DNA of 64,000 nt, from NCBI GenBank assembly GCA_963813975.1, contig CAWFAP010000006.1, forward strand, positions 2,232,001-2,296,000. The letters run 5' to 3'. This DNA comes from RYN-230 sp963813975 (GTDB taxonomy: Bacteria; Actinomycetota; Actinomycetes; Streptosporangiales; Streptosporangiaceae). Shown here one piece after another: positions 40,128 to 47,881 of this stretch. Each line of letters starts with the position of its first letter. The first letter of the stretch is position 1. The position numbers and the translations under genes are program-made. The notes under the pieces were generated by a model. That model worked only from the letters and a program-made list of their open reading frames with translations, was not told the DNA's origin and did no database searches.

Positions 40128-41339
40128 TCAGGCCTCCTGCCCGGCCGGGACGGGCACCGCGTCGAGGATGGCCGGCCAGGCGGCGAGGAACGCGGCGGCC
40201 TGGTCCCCGCCCAGGATCAGCGGGGGCGCGAGCCGGATCGCGTCCGGCTGGACGGTGTTCACCAGGAAGCCGGCCTCCCGCGCGGCCGCCTCCACCTGGG
40301 GGGCGACGGGCTGGGTCAGCACCGCGGCGAGCCAGAGCCCGCGGCCGCGCACCCCGCGCAGTAGCGGGTGGCGGAGGGCGGCCACGCCGTCCGCGAGCTG
40401 GCGCCCGACCTCCGCCGCGTGCTCCAGCAGGCCGTCGGCCTCGATGGTGTCCAGCACGGCGAGGGCCGCGGCGCACGCCACGGGGTTGCCGCCGAAGGTG
40501 CTGCCGTGGTCGCCTTTGCGCAGCGCTGTGCCCGCGTCGCCCAGCCCGATGCAGGCGCCGATCGGCAGCCCGCCGCCCAGGCCCTTGGCCAGCGTGAGCA
40601 CGTCCGGTGTCACCCTGTCCGCCTGGTGCGCGAACCACGCGCCGGTCCGGCCGATACCGCTCTGGATCTCGTCCGCCACCAGCAGCGCGCCCGACGCGTC
40701 ACAGGCGTCCCGCGCGGCCTGCAGGTAGCCGGGCGGCGGCGGGACCACGCCGCCTTCGCCGAGGGCGGGCTCCAGGAACACGGCGGCGGTGTCGTCCCGG
40801 GTCGCGGCCTGCAGCGCGGCCACGTCGCCGTAGGGCACGAACCGGACCGTGAGCCCGAACGGCCCGAACGGCTCGCGGATGGAGCTCTTGCCGGTCAGCG
40901 CGAGGGCGCCCATGGTCCGCCCGTGGAAGCCGCCCTCGGCGGCCACGAATACCGGGCGGCGCGGGCCCTGGTGGCGGCGGACCAGCTTGATGGCGGCCTC
41001 GTTGGCCTCGGTGCCGGAGTTGGCGAAGAACACCCGGCCGCGCCCGGTGGCGCCGAGCAGGCTCAGCAGCCGCTCGGCCAGCGCGACCTCCCCCTCGTGC
41101 ACGAACAGGTTGGAGGTGTGCGCGAGTGTGCGGACCTGACGGCTCACCGCCGCGGTGATGGCGGGGTGGGCGTGCCCGAGCGAGCTGACCGCGATCCCCG
41201 CGAACATGTCGGTGTACTCGCGGCCGTCGGCGTCCCAGACCCGGCATCCCTCGCCGCGGGCCAGCGCCAGCGGCGGGGTGCCGTAGTTGGGCATGAGCGC
41301 CGCCTCATACCGCGCCTGGAGGCGCTCTGTCGCGTTCAT
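40128..41339 (-). CDS. argD: acetylornithine aminotransferase
   Basis: PLP-dependent class III transaminase producing N-acetylornithine. 403 residues: FFANSGTEANEAAIKLVRRH, FHGRTMGALALTGK, VADEIQSGIGRTG (Asp223 contacts the PLP ring nitrogen) and TLAKGLGGGLPIGA (Lys252 forms the Schiff base). Full family length. It follows argB after a 139-base gap containing a perfect 21-bp hairpin. Confidence 0.96.
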   Translation of the reverse strand: MNATERLQARYEAALMPNYGTPPLALARGEGCRVWDADGREYTDMFAGIAVSSLGHAHPAITAAVSRQVRTLAHTSNLFVHEGEVALAERLLSLLGATGRGRVFFANSGTEANEAAIKLVRRHQGPRRPVFVAAEGGFHGRTMGALALTGKSSIREPFGPFGLTVRFVPYGDVAALQAATRDDTAAVFLEPALGEGGVVPPPPGYLQAARDACDASGALLVADEIQSGIGRTGAWFAHQADRVTPDVLTLAKGLGGGLPIGACIGLGDAGTALRKGDHGSTFGGNPVACAAALAVLDTIEADGLLEHAAEVGRQLADGVAALRHPLLRGVRGRGLWLAAVLTQPVAPQVEAAAREAGFLVNTVQPDAIRLAPPLILGGDQAAAFLAAWPAILDAVPVPAGQEA

Positions 41340-41404
41340 GGCGCCACTCCCTTCCCATCAGCCGCTTCAGCACTTCTGGCCTCACACGCCACAGGTCCAG
41401 CAGC

Positions 41405-41452
41405 GTGATCATGGGATTGGTGTCGTTCTCGCGACACCAATCCCATGATCAC
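41405..41452. repeat. perfect 21-bp inverted repeat in the argB-argD gap
   Basis: Arms 41405-41425 and 41432-41452 are exact reverse complements (outer part GTGATCATGGGATTGG) around a 6-base loop TTCTCG. There is no U-tract on either side, and it lies inside a seven-gene operon. It could be a REP/MITE-like palindrome, an mRNA-stabilising structure or a partial terminator. Confidence 0.8.
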
Positions 41453-41478
41453 GGGCCGGGGGTGGAGGCTGGCCCGGG

Positions 41479-42429
41479 TCATGACTGCGCTCCGCTGCCG
41501 TCCTGGCCAGCCCCGGGATCGGGGATGACCATGGTGCCGATGCCGGAGTCGGTGAAGATCTCCAGCAGGACCGAGTGCGGCAGCCGCCCGTCGAGCACAT
41601 GCGCCTGCGGCACCCCGCCGCGCACCGCCCGCAGGCAGGCTTCCATCTTCGGGATCATGCCCGCGCTCAGGCCGGGCAGCAGCGCTTCCAGCTCGGTCGC
41701 GTTGAGCAGGCTGATCACGTCGGCGGCTGAGTTCTGCCCGGCGCCCTGCCAGTTGGCGTACAAGCCCCCCACGTCGGTGAGCACGACCAGCTTGGCCGCG
41801 TCCAGCGCGACGGCCAGCGCAGCGGCCGCGGTGTCCGCGTTCACGTTGTAGATCTCGCCGTCCTCGCCGCGGGCCACGCTCGAGATCACCGGGACCCGGC
41901 CGTCGCGCAGCAGGGCGAGCACCGCTCCCGGGTCCACCGTGTCGATCTCGCCGACCAGGCCGAGGTCCACCGGCTCGCCGTCCACCATGGCGCCGCGGCG
42001 GCTCGCGGTGAACAGGTTCGCGTCCTCCCCCGACATGCCGATCGCGAACGGCCCGTTCCGGTTGACCAGCCCGACCAGGTCCCGGTTCACCTGGCCGGTG
42101 AGCACCATGCGGACCACGTCCATGGCCTCCGGCGAGGTGACCCGCAGCCCGGCCTTGAACGTGCTCGGCATGCCGAGCCGGTCGAGATGGGCGGAGATCT
42201 GCGGGCCGCCGCCGTGCACCACGACCGGGCGGATGCCGGCGTGCCGCAGGAACACCACGTCCTGCGCGAACGCGGTGCGCAGGTCGTCGTCGGTCATGGC
42301 GTGGCCGCCGTATTTGATCACAACGGTCTGACCGTGGAACCGGCTCAGCCAGGGCAGGGCCTCGATGAGGGTTTCTGCCTTGGCCAGCGCCGTAGCGGCC
42401 GTGTCTTCTCCTGCCCCGGTGGCGGTCAT
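41479..42429 (-). CDS. argB: acetylglutamate kinase
   Basis: Phosphorylates N-acetylglutamate, usually the arginine-inhibited step. 316 residues of the amino-acid-kinase fold: VVIKYGGHAM with Lys39, VVVHGGGPQI (GGGP 74-77), DANLFTASRRG, the ATP-side VNADTAAAALAVALDAAKLVVLTDVGGLY, and GGVPQAHVLDGRLPHSVLLEIFTDSGIGTMV. The N-terminal 25-residue helix and the C-terminal region match arginine-sensitive, hexameric enzymes. The start overlaps the argJ stop by four bases (42426-42429). Confidence 0.97.
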   Translation of the reverse strand: MTATGAGEDTAATALAKAETLIEALPWLSRFHGQTVVIKYGGHAMTDDDLRTAFAQDVVFLRHAGIRPVVVHGGGPQISAHLDRLGMPSTFKAGLRVTSPEAMDVVRMVLTGQVNRDLVGLVNRNGPFAIGMSGEDANLFTASRRGAMVDGEPVDLGLVGEIDTVDPGAVLALLRDGRVPVISSVARGEDGEIYNVNADTAAAALAVALDAAKLVVLTDVGGLYANWQGAGQNSAADVISLLNATELEALLPGLSAGMIPKMEACLRAVRGGVPQAHVLDGRLPHSVLLEIFTDSGIGTMVIPDPGAGQDGSGAQS

Positions 42430-43598
42430 GTGGAGTAGGCCGAGTTCTCGTGCACGTACGCGGCGGTCAGGTCAGTCGTGCTGATCGTGGCGGCGTGCGG
42501 CCCGGCGGACAGGTCCACCGTGATCGTCACGTTCCGGGGATGCAGGTCCACCTTGGACCGGTCGTCGCCGGCGCAGCCGTTGCGGCAGACCCAGACGCCG
42601 TTGATCGCCACGCTCAGCCGCTCCGGCTCGAAGGCCGCGTCCGTGGTCCCCACCGCTGAGAGCACGCGTCCCCAGTTCGGGTCCTCCCCGGCGATGGCGC
42701 ACTTGAGCAGGTTCGAGCGGGCTACGGCCCGGCCGGCGGTAACCGCGTCCTGCTCGCTGGCCGCGCCGACCACTTCCACGGCGATGAGCTTGCTGGCTCC
42801 CTCGGCGTCCGCCTGCAGCTGGCGGGCCAGGTCGGTGCACACCTCGGTCAGTACCGCGGCGAACCCGGCCACGCCGGGAGAGGTTCCTGACGCACCGCTG
42901 GCCAGCAGCAGCACGGTGTCGTTGGTGGACATGCAGCCGTCGGTGTCGAGCCGGTCGAACGTGACCCGGGTCGCCTCGCGCAGCGCCTGGCCCAGCTCGG
43001 CCGGCCCCAGGTCGGCGTCGGTGGTGAGCACGCAGAGCATGGTGGCCAGGCCCGGGGCCAGCATGCCCGCTCCCTTGGCCATGCCGCCGACCGTGTAGCC
43101 GCCCGTCCGGTGGAACGCGATCTTGCTGACCGTGTCGGTGGTCCTGATCGCGTCGGCGGCGGTGGTCCCGCCACTGCGGGAGGCGTCGGCGAAAGCGGCG
43201 TCGAGCCCGCTCAGCACCAGGTCCAGCGGAAGCCGTTCCCCGATCAGGCCGGTGGAGCACACCGCGATCTCACCCGCCGACTCCCCCTCGGTCCCGTCCG
43301 CCGCGGTGAGGGCCCCGGCCAGCCGCTCGGCGGTGGCGTGGGTGTCCTGGAAGCCGACCGGCCCGGTGCACGCGTTGGCGCCGCCGGAGTTGAGCGCGAC
43401 GGCCCGGACCCGGCCGCCCGCCGCGACCTGCTGCGTCCAGAGCACCGGCGCGGCCTTGACCCGGTTGCTGGTGAACACGGCCGCGGCCGCCCGCGAGGGG
43501 CCATCGTTGATCACGACGGCGACGTCCCGCTCGCCGGAGGTTTTGAGGCCGGCCGCCACGCCGGCGGCACGGAACCCCAGTGGTGCCGTGACGCTCAT
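42426..43598 (-). CDS. argJ: bifunctional ornithine acetyltransferase / N-acetylglutamate synthase
   Basis: Recycles the acetyl group from acetylornithine to glutamate, and may also make acetylglutamate from acetyl-CoA. The 390-residue precursor self-cleaves before Thr186 in KGAGMLAPGLATMLCVLTTDA; the TTDTVSKI and LLKCAIAGEDPNWGR motifs are intact. ATG 43596-43598 (MSVTAPLGFRAAGV) is the family start; the frame runs on upstream into argC without a better site. A 40-base gap separates it from argC. Confidence 0.96.
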   Translation of the reverse strand: MSVTAPLGFRAAGVAAGLKTSGERDVAVVINDGPSRAAAAVFTSNRVKAAPVLWTQQVAAGGRVRAVALNSGGANACTGPVGFQDTHATAERLAGALTAADGTEGESAGEIAVCSTGLIGERLPLDLVLSGLDAAFADASRSGGTTAADAIRTTDTVSKIAFHRTGGYTVGGMAKGAGMLAPGLATMLCVLTTDADLGPAELGQALREATRVTFDRLDTDGCMSTNDTVLLLASGASGTSPGVAGFAAVLTEVCTDLARQLQADAEGASKLIAVEVVGAASEQDAVTAGRAVARSNLLKCAIAGEDPNWGRVLSAVGTTDAAFEPERLSVAINGVWVCRNGCAGDDRSKVDLHPRNVTITVDLSAGPHAATISTTDLTAAYVHENSAYST

Positions 43599-43638
43599 GC
43601 CCTGGCTCCCGGGGCGGGCCTGGTGGCCGGGGCGAGCT

Positions 43639-44670
43639 TCATGGTGCGACTCCGTTAGCGGTGAGGCCGGCCGCTTCTGGCAGGCCGAGCATGAGGTTGG
43701 CGATCTGGACCGCCTGCCCGGCCGCGCCCTTGACCAGGTTGTCCAGGGCCGACACGACCACGGCCCGCCCGGCATGGGCGTCGGCGGCCGCCTGCAGCTG
43801 CACCGCGTTGGAGCCGGTGGTGGACGCGGTGCTGGGCCAGCGGCCCTCGGGCAGCAGGTGGATGAACGGTTCTCCCGCGTACGCGCTGTCCAGCGCCTGG
43901 CGGGGAGCCGCCAGGCCGGCCGCGGGGGCGAGCCGGGCGGTGCAGGTGGCCAGGATCCCGCGCGGCATGGGGGCCAGCAGCGGGGTGAACGAGACTGTGG
44001 CCGGCCCGCCGGCGGCCTCTGCGAGCGCCTGCTCGATTTCCGGCGTGTGCCGGTGCACGCCGCCTGCCTGGTACGCCGACATCGAGCCCATTACCTCGGT
44101 GGCCAGCAGTGCCGTGGTCGGCTTCCGGCCCGCCCCCGAGGTACCGGAGGCCGCGATGACCACGATGTCGGCCGGCTCGGCCACCCCGCTGGCCAGCAGC
44201 GGGGTGAGGGCGAGGATGATCGCGGTGGCGTAGCAGCCCGGGGCCGCGACCCGCCGGGCGGCCGTGATCTGCTCGCGGGCGCCCGGAAGCTCGGGCAGCC
44301 CGTACACCCAGCGGCCGGCGTGCGCGGTCCGGTAGAAGGTGGCCCAGTTCCCCGGATCGGACAGGCGGAAGCTGGCGCTCAGGTCGATGACCGCGACCTC
44401 CGCGGGCAGCCGGGCCGCCATGGCCGCGGACTCCTCGTGATGCAGGGCGAGGAAGACGAGGTCAGCGGAGGCGAGCCGGTCCGGGTCGGTTTCCTCGAAG
44501 GTCCGGCCGGCGAACTCAGGCAGATGAGGGTGCACCGCGGTGACCGGCGCCCCGGCGTTGGTGCCCGCGGTAACCGGCCCAAGTTCAAGATCCGGGTGCC
44601 CGGCGATCAGGCGGAGCAGCTCACCGCCGGCGTAGCCGCTGGCCCCAGCGACCGCCACGCGGACACCCAT
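43639..44670 (-). CDS. argC: N-acetyl-gamma-glutamyl-phosphate reductase
   Basis: NADPH-dependent third step of arginine synthesis. 343 residues: Rossmann GASGYAG at 9-15, catalytic Cys146 in AAPGCYATA, SGTSGAGRKP, and HRHTPEIEQ with the catalytic His. ATG 44668-44670 has GGGAGA 5 bases upstream. It is the first gene of argCJBDFR(G)H, with a leader of about 135 bases from an ArgR-controlled promoter. Confidence 0.97.
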   Translation of the reverse strand: MGVRVAVAGASGYAGGELLRLIAGHPDLELGPVTAGTNAGAPVTAVHPHLPEFAGRTFEETDPDRLASADLVFLALHHEESAAMAARLPAEVAVIDLSASFRLSDPGNWATFYRTAHAGRWVYGLPELPGAREQITAARRVAAPGCYATAIILALTPLLASGVAEPADIVVIAASGTSGAGRKPTTALLATEVMGSMSAYQAGGVHRHTPEIEQALAEAAGGPATVSFTPLLAPMPRGILATCTARLAPAAGLAAPRQALDSAYAGEPFIHLLPEGRWPSTASTTGSNAVQLQAAADAHAGRAVVVSALDNLVKGAAGQAVQIANLMLGLPEAAGLTANGVAP

Positions 44671-44804
44671 GTGTTCTCCCGGGCTCTCTGGCCAGGCATG
44701 CGGTCCACGACCGCTTCTCGCGGCACACGGCATCGCGACTGGGCATCGCGAGGTGGGATGGCGCACCCGGCGGGGCATCCAGAGGCGCGGGGTTCCGGCC
44801 CCTC

Positions 44805-44842
44805 ACGCAAAATTATGCATGGTCGTGACTAGTTATGCAAGC
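44805..44842 (-). promoter_or_regulatory. arg operon promoter overlapping two ArgR half-site pairs
   Basis: Minus strand: TTGCAT (44835-44840), 17-base spacer, CATAAT (44812-44817). Both hexamers lie inside ARG-box-like palindromic sequences (TTGCATAAC and ATGCATAATTTTGC; the actinobacterial box centres on TGCAT). Arginine-bound ArgR would therefore occupy the polymerase site itself. The strong local drop in G+C supports function. Confidence 0.82.
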
Positions 44843-45008
44843 GAGGGGCAGGCGCGGGACGGGAGCGGGGACAGGGTTGAGCCGGGGGGTGAGCCGGGCT
44901 TGGGCCCAGGCCGCTGCACCGGCGATAAGAGGCCCGGCGACACGGGGAGCCGGCCTCGAATGCCATCGCCGATAACGGCATGATGAGGGGCGCGAAAGGA
45001 GATCCCCC
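44843..45008. other. divergent upstream region, arg operon / lipoprotein
   Basis: Gly-rich stretch without a gene. A promoter for the lipoprotein should lie near 44930-44990, around GATAACGGCATGAT, but I cannot fix the elements. Confidence 0.35.
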
Positions 45009-45464
45009 ATGCGCCGTTCCCCGCTGCGGCCCGCTGGCGTGGCTTACCCTGCCTGGCTGGTCCTGGCCGTGCTGGCCGGGCTGGCGCTGACGGGATGCGG
45101 TGCCGGCAGTTCGGCCGAGCCCGCTGCCGCGACCTCCACCACGCAATCACCCGTGCCCGTCGCGACCGGGCAGAAGTGCGGCACGGGGAAGACGGCGGCG
45201 GACGTCCCCATCCTGGTGGAGATCGGGCAGGGTCCGGTGGGGTGTCCCACAGCCATGAAGATAGAACGGGCCTATGCGGCCGCACTTGCCGCGGGTCACG
45301 CCCCGGGCAACGGCGGGGGCGGCCCGGTCTCCGTCAAGGGCTGGGTGTGCAAAGGATTCGATACCCCCGAGATCCTGCGCACCGGTGACGCGTCCAAATG
45401 CTCAAAGGGTCCTTCGGAAATTCTCGCCGTGCTGGCCATGCCCTCGTCATCGCCGTCGCACTGA
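45009..45464 (+). CDS. small secreted lipoprotein, function unknown
   Basis: 151 residues with a type II signal: basic MRRSPLRP, hydrophobic core YPAWLVLAVLAGLA and lipobox LTGC (Cys30). The mature part is Ser/Thr/Ala-rich at first, then has four Cys residues (QKCGTG, VGCP, WVCKGF, SKCSKG) that could form two disulfides. AAAGGAGA precedes the ATG by 6 bases. It is a single gene, divergent from argC and convergent with the first diguanylate cyclase. I do not recognise a named domain. Confidence 0.8.
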   Translation: MRRSPLRPAGVAYPAWLVLAVLAGLALTGCGAGSSAEPAAATSTTQSPVPVATGQKCGTGKTAADVPILVEIGQGPVGCPTAMKIERAYAAALAAGHAPGNGGGGPVSVKGWVCKGFDTPEILRTGDASKCSKGPSEILAVLAMPSSSPSH

Positions 45465-45521
45465 GGCCGGGAACAGCTCGGCCGGGCGGCCTGAGGCCGT
45501 GAACAGCCGGGCCGATGAGAG

Positions 45522-46895
45522 TCAGGCCGGCCGGGGGTTGGCTGGCTGACCGGCGGGCCCTTCGCTCTCGGCGGCCAGGACGCCGCTGCTCTCGGTGTCG
45601 GTAACCATCCACACGTGGTTCCGGCCGACGCCCTTGGCCTTGTACAGGGCCCGGTCCGCCCCGGCGAGCAGATCCGTGAGGCGGTTTCCCTTCGTGCTTT
45701 CCCAGGTCTCCCCCAGAGCCGCTACTCCCATGGACACCGTGATCTGGATCGGCTCGGCGACCGGATCATCGCTGATGCTTATCGGCATCTCCGCGATGTG
45801 ACAGCGCACGCGCTCGGCGATCCGGCGCGCGTCGGCCGCGCTGGTGTGCGGCAGCAGCACGGCGAACTCCTCGCCCCCGAACCGGCCCACCAGATCGTAT
45901 TCACGGAGGAAGATCCGGAACACGTGCGCTATGGTCCGGAGCGCTTCATCGCCTGCGAGGTGACCATGCTGGTCATTGACCATTTTGAAATGATCGACGT
46001 CGATCAGGACGAGGGCCAGGGGCGTGCGCGTGCGGACCGCCCGGGCGACTTCAGAAGCGGCTTCCCGTTCCCAAGTGCCCGCGTTGAGCAGTCCCGTCTT
46101 GGAGTCGATGCGAGAGGCATTCAGCAGCGCGGCATGCGTCACCGAGCGCTGGAGCAACGTGACGAAGGGCAAGGCGAAGACGATCGTGACCGGGCTGACG
46201 ACCACGCCGAGCGTGACCAGAACGGCGACCGAGAGCTCGGCGGTGTCGTTAAGTACCCGCTCCCGATCGAAGATCATGTCGCGCACCCGCAAGCACGGAT
46301 CGGAGGCCTTGATGGCCGGCAGCACCAGTGCCTGGTTGGCTGCCCACTGGATCACGCCCGCCGCGGCCACGGCCAGAAGCCATCCGGTCATCTCAGCCGG
46401 AGGGTAGTGCCACGGGCTTATCAGGACACCAGGTCCGGTTACGAGGCGTGCGATGCCATGGAAACCGGCCGAGGCAAGCCCATACGACAGTCCGAGCGCG
46501 GCCGCGCTGAACACCCGCCGGTGAGCGGGAATCCGCCTGATCCGGTATTGGGTCAACCCGATCCGAACCAGCGGCGCGAGCAGGGCGAAGACGGGCGGCA
46601 GGAGAATAGCGATGGGGAGTTCCCAGACCGCATAGACGTCCTTGATGACCCCGGCGTTCTCTCCGGCCCGCTTGGTGAGTTCGACCGTAGCCACGATGCA
46701 GAGCAAGAGCGCCGTGAACAGGAGCAGGTCACGCGCGCTGACCCGCGACACGGCGGCGGTCAGGCCGAGCGCGGCCGCATACACCGCGGTAATCGTGACG
46801 ATGAAGGCGGACAGCCCCCGGGGGAGATCCCATATCGGCCACGCCCGGAAGGTCTGCGCACCAGCGTGCATACGTTTGCACACGGCGAGTCGCAT
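45522..46895 (-). CDS. membrane diguanylate cyclase 1 (GGEEF, I-site intact)
   Basis: Makes cyclic-di-GMP from two GTP. 457 residues: about six to seven hydrophobic segments in residues 28-245 (for example FIVTITAVYAAALGL, LLLFTALLLCIVA, PIAILLPPVFALLAPLV, VSPVTIVFALPFVTLL) forming an integral sensor region, then a GGDEF domain from about 262 (DSKTGLLNAGTWEREAA, LIDVDHFKMVNDQHGHLAGD, GRFGGEEFAVLLP at 338-350). The signature is active-type GGEEF, and the inhibitory RxxD site (REYD 331-334) sits five residues before it. ATG 46893-46895 has AAGGAG 7 bases upstream. It is paralogous to the gene at 47882-49270, and each is divergent from a minicistron array. Confidence 0.93.
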   Translation of the reverse strand: MRLAVCKRMHAGAQTFRAWPIWDLPRGLSAFIVTITAVYAAALGLTAAVSRVSARDLLLFTALLLCIVATVELTKRAGENAGVIKDVYAVWELPIAILLPPVFALLAPLVRIGLTQYRIRRIPAHRRVFSAAALGLSYGLASAGFHGIARLVTGPGVLISPWHYPPAEMTGWLLAVAAAGVIQWAANQALVLPAIKASDPCLRVRDMIFDRERVLNDTAELSVAVLVTLGVVVSPVTIVFALPFVTLLQRSVTHAALLNASRIDSKTGLLNAGTWEREAASEVARAVRTRTPLALVLIDVDHFKMVNDQHGHLAGDEALRTIAHVFRIFLREYDLVGRFGGEEFAVLLPHTSAADARRIAERVRCHIAEMPISISDDPVAEPIQITVSMGVAALGETWESTKGNRLTDLLAGADRALYKAKGVGRNHVWMVTDTESSGVLAAESEGPAGQPANPRPA

Positions 46896-47216
46896 CAAGG
46901 GCTCCTTCGCATGCACGCCGCGCTTGGACAGGGGGACGGCCAGAACGTTGCCTCGTATTGTCACAGCCCTGGTGCGCCCGCTGTCAACCCCCCATTACTC
47001 ACCGATACCACCTACCCGGACTTAACGGACTTTTGTGACGCAATGTCACCGGTTGACTCCCCTGCTACTGACACGGCAACGCGTGCTCGATGAGCCGTCC
47101 CCGCTCTCTGGCGTGAGACCGCAACGCGCGCTATGTACCTTTTGGTCACCTGGGCGTTACGGTTTCCGCTCCCTGATTGCCCTCCAGGGGTAAAGCGTTC
47201 GCAAGGAGGATCCGCG
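46896..47216. promoter_or_regulatory. divergent region between cyclase 1 and minicistron array 1
   Basis: Minus strand: TTGACA at 46982-46987 followed by TGTGACAATACG. The whole block from GTAATGG to CAATACG is closely conserved upstream of the second cyclase, so it is probably the promoter core. Toward the array lie the inverted repeat GTGAC-N5-GTCAC (47035-47049) and GGACTTTT (47024-47031), the latter shared with the second intergenic region. No confident plus-strand promoter seen. Confidence 0.55.
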
Positions 47217-47243
47217 ATGACCGCCACCACCCACTGGGGCTGA
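47217..47243 (+). CDS. minicistron MTATTHWG, first of six
   Basis: ATG to TGA of nine codons encoding MTATTHWG. The first copy has GCAAGGAGG 6-7 bases upstream; the other five have GGAAGGAG at similar spacing. Identical copies lie at 47296-47322, 47375-47401, 47454-47480, 47533-47559 and 47612-47638. Each is closed by its own stop, so each would be a separate translation event. That they are translated is inferred from the strong, repeated ribosome sites; function unknown. Confidence 0.6.
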   Translation: MTATTHWG

Positions 47244-47638
47244 CCAGCCCAGCCCCCAGCCCCCCACCCCGCCACTGCCGGAAGGAGCCACCGCGATGAC
47301 CGCCACCACCCACTGGGGCTGACCAGCCCAGCCCCCAGCCCCCCACCCCGCCACTGCCGGAAGGAGCCACCGCGATGACCGCCACCACCCACTGGGGCTG
47401 ACCAGCCCAGCCCCCAGCCCCCCACCCCGCCACTGCCGGAAGGAGCCACCGCGATGACCGCCACCACCCACTGGGGCTGACCAGCCCAGCCCCCAGCCCC
47501 CCACCCCGCCACTGCCGGAAGGAGCCACCGCGATGACCGCCACCACCCACTGGGGCTGACCAGCCCAGCCCCCAGCCCCCCACCCCGCCACTGCCGGAAG
47601 GAGCCACCGCGATGACCGCCACCACCCACTGGGGCTGA
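47217..47638 (+). repeat. tandem array 1: six minicistrons, 79-bp period
   Basis: Perfect 79-bp direct repeats (five full units and the coding part of a sixth); I see no base differences between units. Each unit is: an 8-codon ORF and stop, a C-rich almost G-poor spacer, then GGAAGGAG and the next ATG. The period is not a multiple of three, so no long repeat protein is encoded on this strand. Homology ends exactly at the last TGA. No plus-strand gene follows, so this is not the leader of another gene. Confidence 0.92.
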
Positions 47639-47881
47639 GCACGCCGATCGCCACGCATCTGATTCGGCGTCTCAAATTCGACTTGACCGCGCAGGAAGTC
47701 GAGTGGTGCGCCGAGTCAGTTCGCGTGGGATTCCGTCGCAGATCATGGCAATACCAGCCAGGCGAGGAATGATGGCCCGAGGGCTGAAATCTTCCCCCGC
47801 CGGCCGGGAGGCTTGAGGATAATTGTCCCGTCGCCATGATCACCTGGAATTTATTCCGTGTGCCCACCCGACCGCGGCGTC
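47639..47881. other. 243-base gap after array 1
   Basis: Lower G+C than the arrays; contains no start with a ribosome site. A transcript from the array would run here toward the 3' end of cyclase 2; no strong hairpin is seen. Confidence 0.35.

Noticed and set aside
47012..47867. Long antisense open frames across array 1 with Gly/Trp/Pro repeats
   Set aside because: They exist only because the 79-bp unit has no stop codon on the minus strand in any frame; three overlapping frames are open at once, none with a ribosome site. Repeats encoding different peptides in each frame are an artefact.
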